A stretch of 64,000 nt of DNA from Shouchella clausii (lineage in GTDB: Bacteria; Bacillota; Bacilli; Bacillales; Bacillaceae_D): contig NZ_BCXJ01000006.1 of the NCBI RefSeq assembly GCF_001598215.1, positions 1-64,000 on the forward strand, written 5' to 3'. The translations under genes were made by a program, and so were the position numbers. The number at the start of each line of letters is the position of its first letter. The stretch's first letter is position 1. Below, one piece after another: positions 61,734 through 64,000 of the stretch. The notes beneath the pieces are model-generated. The model did no database searches. It saw nothing but the letters and a program-made list of their open reading frames with translations, and had not been told where the DNA came from.

Positions 61734-63518
61734 TTATATAGCGGCTGTTTTTTCTCTAGCTTGTAGCAAATACATTTTATAATAGAGCCCTTTTTTGCGT
61801 AGCAACTCCTCATGGGAGCCTTGTTCCACAATCTCTCCTCGGTGGAGAACCAAAATTCGGTCAGCGTGCTTTATCGTCGAAAGGCGATGGGCAATGGCAA
61901 TCGTCGTCCGGTTTTGCTCCATGGCAACAAGTGCTTTTTGAATCGCTTCTTCTGTCTCCGTATCAACCATAGCCGTCGCTTCATCGAGGACAAGGATAGG
62001 CGGGTCGGCTATCATCGTTCGTGCAAAGGAAAGCAGTTGCCGTTCGCCACTAGAAAACGTTCCTCCCCTTTCAGTCATTTCCGTATGATAGCCGTCAGGC
62101 AACTTATGAATGAATGCATCAGCGCCGACAAAAGCGGCAGCAGCTTCTACATCAGCTTGGGTATACCCGTCACGCGAGAGCGTAATATTGCTGGCAATTG
62201 TACCGCTATACATAAACGGGTCTTGTAACACAAGACCGACTTTTTGCCGCAGCTCTTCCTCTGGATAGGCGGATAACTCGCTATTGTCTATGCGAATAGA
62301 GCCTTGCTTCAGCGGATAAAAACGGAGCAACAAATGAATGATGGAGCTTTTCCCGCTACCAGTGTGGCCAACAATGGCAAGTGTCTCGCCTTTTTTGACG
62401 GTAAATGAAATGTTTTTTAGTACATCCGTTTTCCCATCATAAGAAAAAGTCACATTGTCAAATTCAATTTCCCCTTCTACCATTTGCGGCCTGTCATCCC
62501 CCTGTTTACCTGGGGCAAACTCCTGTTGGTCCATTAAACGGAAGACGCGCCCAGCTGAAACAATCGCTTGTTGGAATAAAGATAGCCGCTGCATCATTTG
62601 GTTGACCGGCTCAAAAAAACGATCAAGATAATTAACAAAAGCATACAAAACGCCTATTTCTACTGGACCAGCAAAGGAGCCAAAGCCAAAGTACAAAAGA
62701 ATGATGGCAATGGCAAGGTGGCTTAACACATCGACGATCGGCCTAAGAAGCAAGCCGTCTGCTTTCATCGCCCGAAATCCTGCGCGGTAATGGGATTCAT
62801 TTGTGTCCGCAAATTCTTTTTGCAGGCGCTTCTCTTGCCGGAACGCTTGAATAATGGCCATCCCTTGGATCGACTCGCTCAACTTCGCATTGATCTCACT
62901 CAATTTGGCGCTAACTTGTTCATAGAACCGAGAGCTGATTTTACGGTACATGCCAACTACTGCAAGAAGCAGCGGCAGAAAAGCCAAACAATAGAAGGCG
63001 AGTGTCGCATTTAAGTAAAACATGGCCAAAAACGTCCCAATTATAAATACGCTGTTTTTGACAAAGACAGCGAGCACGCTAACATATAGTTCCTTGATGG
63101 CTTCGGTGTCGTTTGTAATTCGTGAAATAAGGGCGCCACCAGGCATGCGGTCAAAAAAAGACAGCCCTAACTTTTGCACGTGGGCAAATACATCGAGCCG
63201 CAATGCTTGGACAATGTTTAACGCAATCCGCCAAAAAAGGACGCTTTGAACATACTGGCCAACCACAGCCGCTACTAATAACCCTACATACAAGACCGAA
63301 AGCGCCAACAGTGGTTTAAGTTCAAATAATTGCGGCGTTAAATAATCATCAATAAAGCGGGCAATCAAAATCGGTTGCAGCAGTTCCGCTCCGGCGGCCA
63401 CCATCATAATGGCAAGGGCCAGCATGAACCGCTTCTTATGCGGGCTGGTGTAACAGAGAAGTCGCCAAAAAACGGCTCGCTGCTCACGTCCTGTCATCAC
63501 GCCATCTGTATGTTTCAT
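61734..63518 (-). CDS. ABC half-transporter (exporter), second subunit
   Basis: 594 residues: six-helix membrane domain (about 30-320; FFDRMPGGALISRITNDTEAI coupling region) followed by an ATPase domain with Walker A GHTGSGKSS, signature FSSGERQLL (SSGE rather than SGGQ) and Walker B ILVLDEATAMVD. The variant signature is typical of one subunit of heterodimeric exporters such as YheH/BmrD. Its ATG overlaps the first subunit's stop (ATGA). Substrates are probably drugs or lipids. Confidence 0.92.
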   Translation of the reverse strand: MKHTDGVMTGREQRAVFWRLLCYTSPHKKRFMLALAIMMVAAGAELLQPILIARFIDDYLTPQLFELKPLLALSVLYVGLLVAAVVGQYVQSVLFWRIALNIVQALRLDVFAHVQKLGLSFFDRMPGGALISRITNDTEAIKELYVSVLAVFVKNSVFIIGTFLAMFYLNATLAFYCLAFLPLLLAVVGMYRKISSRFYEQVSAKLSEINAKLSESIQGMAIIQAFRQEKRLQKEFADTNESHYRAGFRAMKADGLLLRPIVDVLSHLAIAIILLYFGFGSFAGPVEIGVLYAFVNYLDRFFEPVNQMMQRLSLFQQAIVSAGRVFRLMDQQEFAPGKQGDDRPQMVEGEIEFDNVTFSYDGKTDVLKNISFTVKKGETLAIVGHTGSGKSSIIHLLLRFYPLKQGSIRIDNSELSAYPEEELRQKVGLVLQDPFMYSGTIASNITLSRDGYTQADVEAAAAFVGADAFIHKLPDGYHTEMTERGGTFSSGERQLLSFARTMIADPPILVLDEATAMVDTETEEAIQKALVAMEQNRTTIAIAHRLSTIKHADRILVLHRGEIVEQGSHEELLRKKGLYYKMYLLQAREKTAAI

Positions 63519-64000
63519 TCATTCTCCCCCTGTTCCACGGCCGATTCTAGCTGCTGGCGCTCATACATTTCTTTGTACCAGCCACCTTGTTGCATTAGTT
63601 CAGCATGAGTGCCTGATTGGCTAACCTTTCCGTCTGCAAGCACGAGAATAAGGGAGGCGTGGCTAATCGCACTTAAGCGGTGGGCCGTCATGATAATCGT
63701 CCGTTCCCGTTTTTCTGTTTGAAGGGCTTGTAAAATCGCTTCCTCTGTTTTCGCATCGACAGCTGACAGGGCATCGTCAAGTACGAGCAAAGTTGGGTCG
63801 CTTAACAGCGTCCGCGCAATGGAAATTCGCTGCTTTTGCCCACCAGAAAGGGTCACGCCCCGCTCTCCTACAACGGTGTCATAACCAGCAGGGAAACGAA
63901 CAATGTCTTCATGCACTTGCGCTAACTTGCACACAGCGATAATTTCTGCCATTGACGCTTCTGGCTTCGCAAAAGCGACGTTTTCAGCAATGGTCGCTGA
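63515..64000 (-). CDS. ABC half-transporter, first subunit (3' part only)
   Basis: The last 161 codons; the 5' part is beyond the window. The fragment carries the end of the ATPase domain: SATIAENVAFAKP, canonical LSGGQKQRISIARTLL, Walker B LLVLDDALSAVD (Asp in place of the catalytic Glu) and MTAHRLSAI. The missing catalytic Glu marks the degenerate site of a heterodimeric exporter, partner of the 594-residue subunit. Confidence 0.92.
   Translation of the reverse strand, partial: SATIAENVAFAKPEASMAEIIAVCKLAQVHEDIVRFPAGYDTVVGERGVTLSGGQKQRISIARTLLSDPTLLVLDDALSAVDAKTEEAILQALQTEKRERTIIMTAHRLSAISHASLILVLADGKVSQSGTHAELMQQGGWYKEMYERQQLESAVEQGENE

Overview
The window looks like chromosomal DNA of a moderate-GC, endospore-forming, alkaliphile-type Bacillaceae (Shouchella/Alkalihalobacillus clausii-like). 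The evidence is minor SASP genes (sspN, sspP), a YjcZ-type sporulation microprotein, bacillithiol genes (bshB2, brxC/ytxJ), a qoxABCD quinol oxidase with a CuA-less lipoprotein subunit II, a preQ1-I riboswitch before queC, many strong AGGAGG ribosome sites, and local gene content matching the Bacillus subtilis yne/ykp/yoj/yvf loci. There are no rRNA or tRNA genes, CRISPR arrays, phage genes or transposases.

Layout. 1-3 kb: AT-rich accessory edge with a lone GT4 glycosyltransferase, an orphan ORF and about 0.4 kb empty stretches. 3-16.5 kb: housekeeping and stress genes (YhfA-type transporter, acyl-CoA dehydrogenase, YdaT, HtrA-like protease, yojF-bshB2, YpcP exonuclease, GNAT proteins, bacilliredoxin BrxC, RecQ, aldo/keto reductase, ABC-F protein). 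16.5-20.7 kb: odhAB (2-oxoglutarate dehydrogenase E1/E2). 20.7-26 kb: methyltransferase, transglycosylase-like protein, and a coupled topB - OsmC - small lipoprotein cluster. 26-31 kb: a broken Sda-like gene, then a five-gene ABC exporter plus NarL-type two-component operon. 31-33.5 kb: queuosine operon queC-D-E-F under a preQ1 riboswitch. 33.5-41 kb: AmpS, Na+/alanine symporter, acylphosphatase, qoxABCD. 41-50 kb: esterase, MsrA, YneR, CheV, dipeptidase, Hsp20, YppG, YkuI-like degenerate EAL protein, MetA. 50-57 kb: DUF4352-like lipoprotein, yneP and a YneQ-NadE fused reading frame, a double AAA+ SpoVK-like ATPase behind a CopD-like membrane protein. 57-64 kb: sspN, FbpB-like gene, aconitase, sspP, yjcZ-like gene, yneK, and an ABC half-transporter pair running off the right edge.

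The genes form small operons separated by many intrinsic terminators, several shared by convergent genes. Central carbon genes (odhAB and citB) both carry cre-like palindromes upstream. Redox functions recur: bacillithiol (bshB2, brxC), OsmC, MsrA, Fe-S (YneR, aconitase).

Most unusual items: (1) a short dispersed repeat, four copies here, each abutting a terminator-like hairpin at a gene end, one supplying the nadE stop codon and one flanked by a 25-bp direct repeat that is itself a terminator hairpin; (2) an Sda-like sporulation checkpoint gene interrupted by an in-frame TAA; (3) a YneQ-NadE read-through fusion with an internal Shine-Dalgarno; (4) a YkuI homologue that has lost essentially all EAL metal ligands; (5) three convergent gene pairs in 4.5 kb whose stop codons overlap by four bases. 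About a dozen real microproteins shorter than 66 residues are annotated here from ribosome sites and family resemblance.
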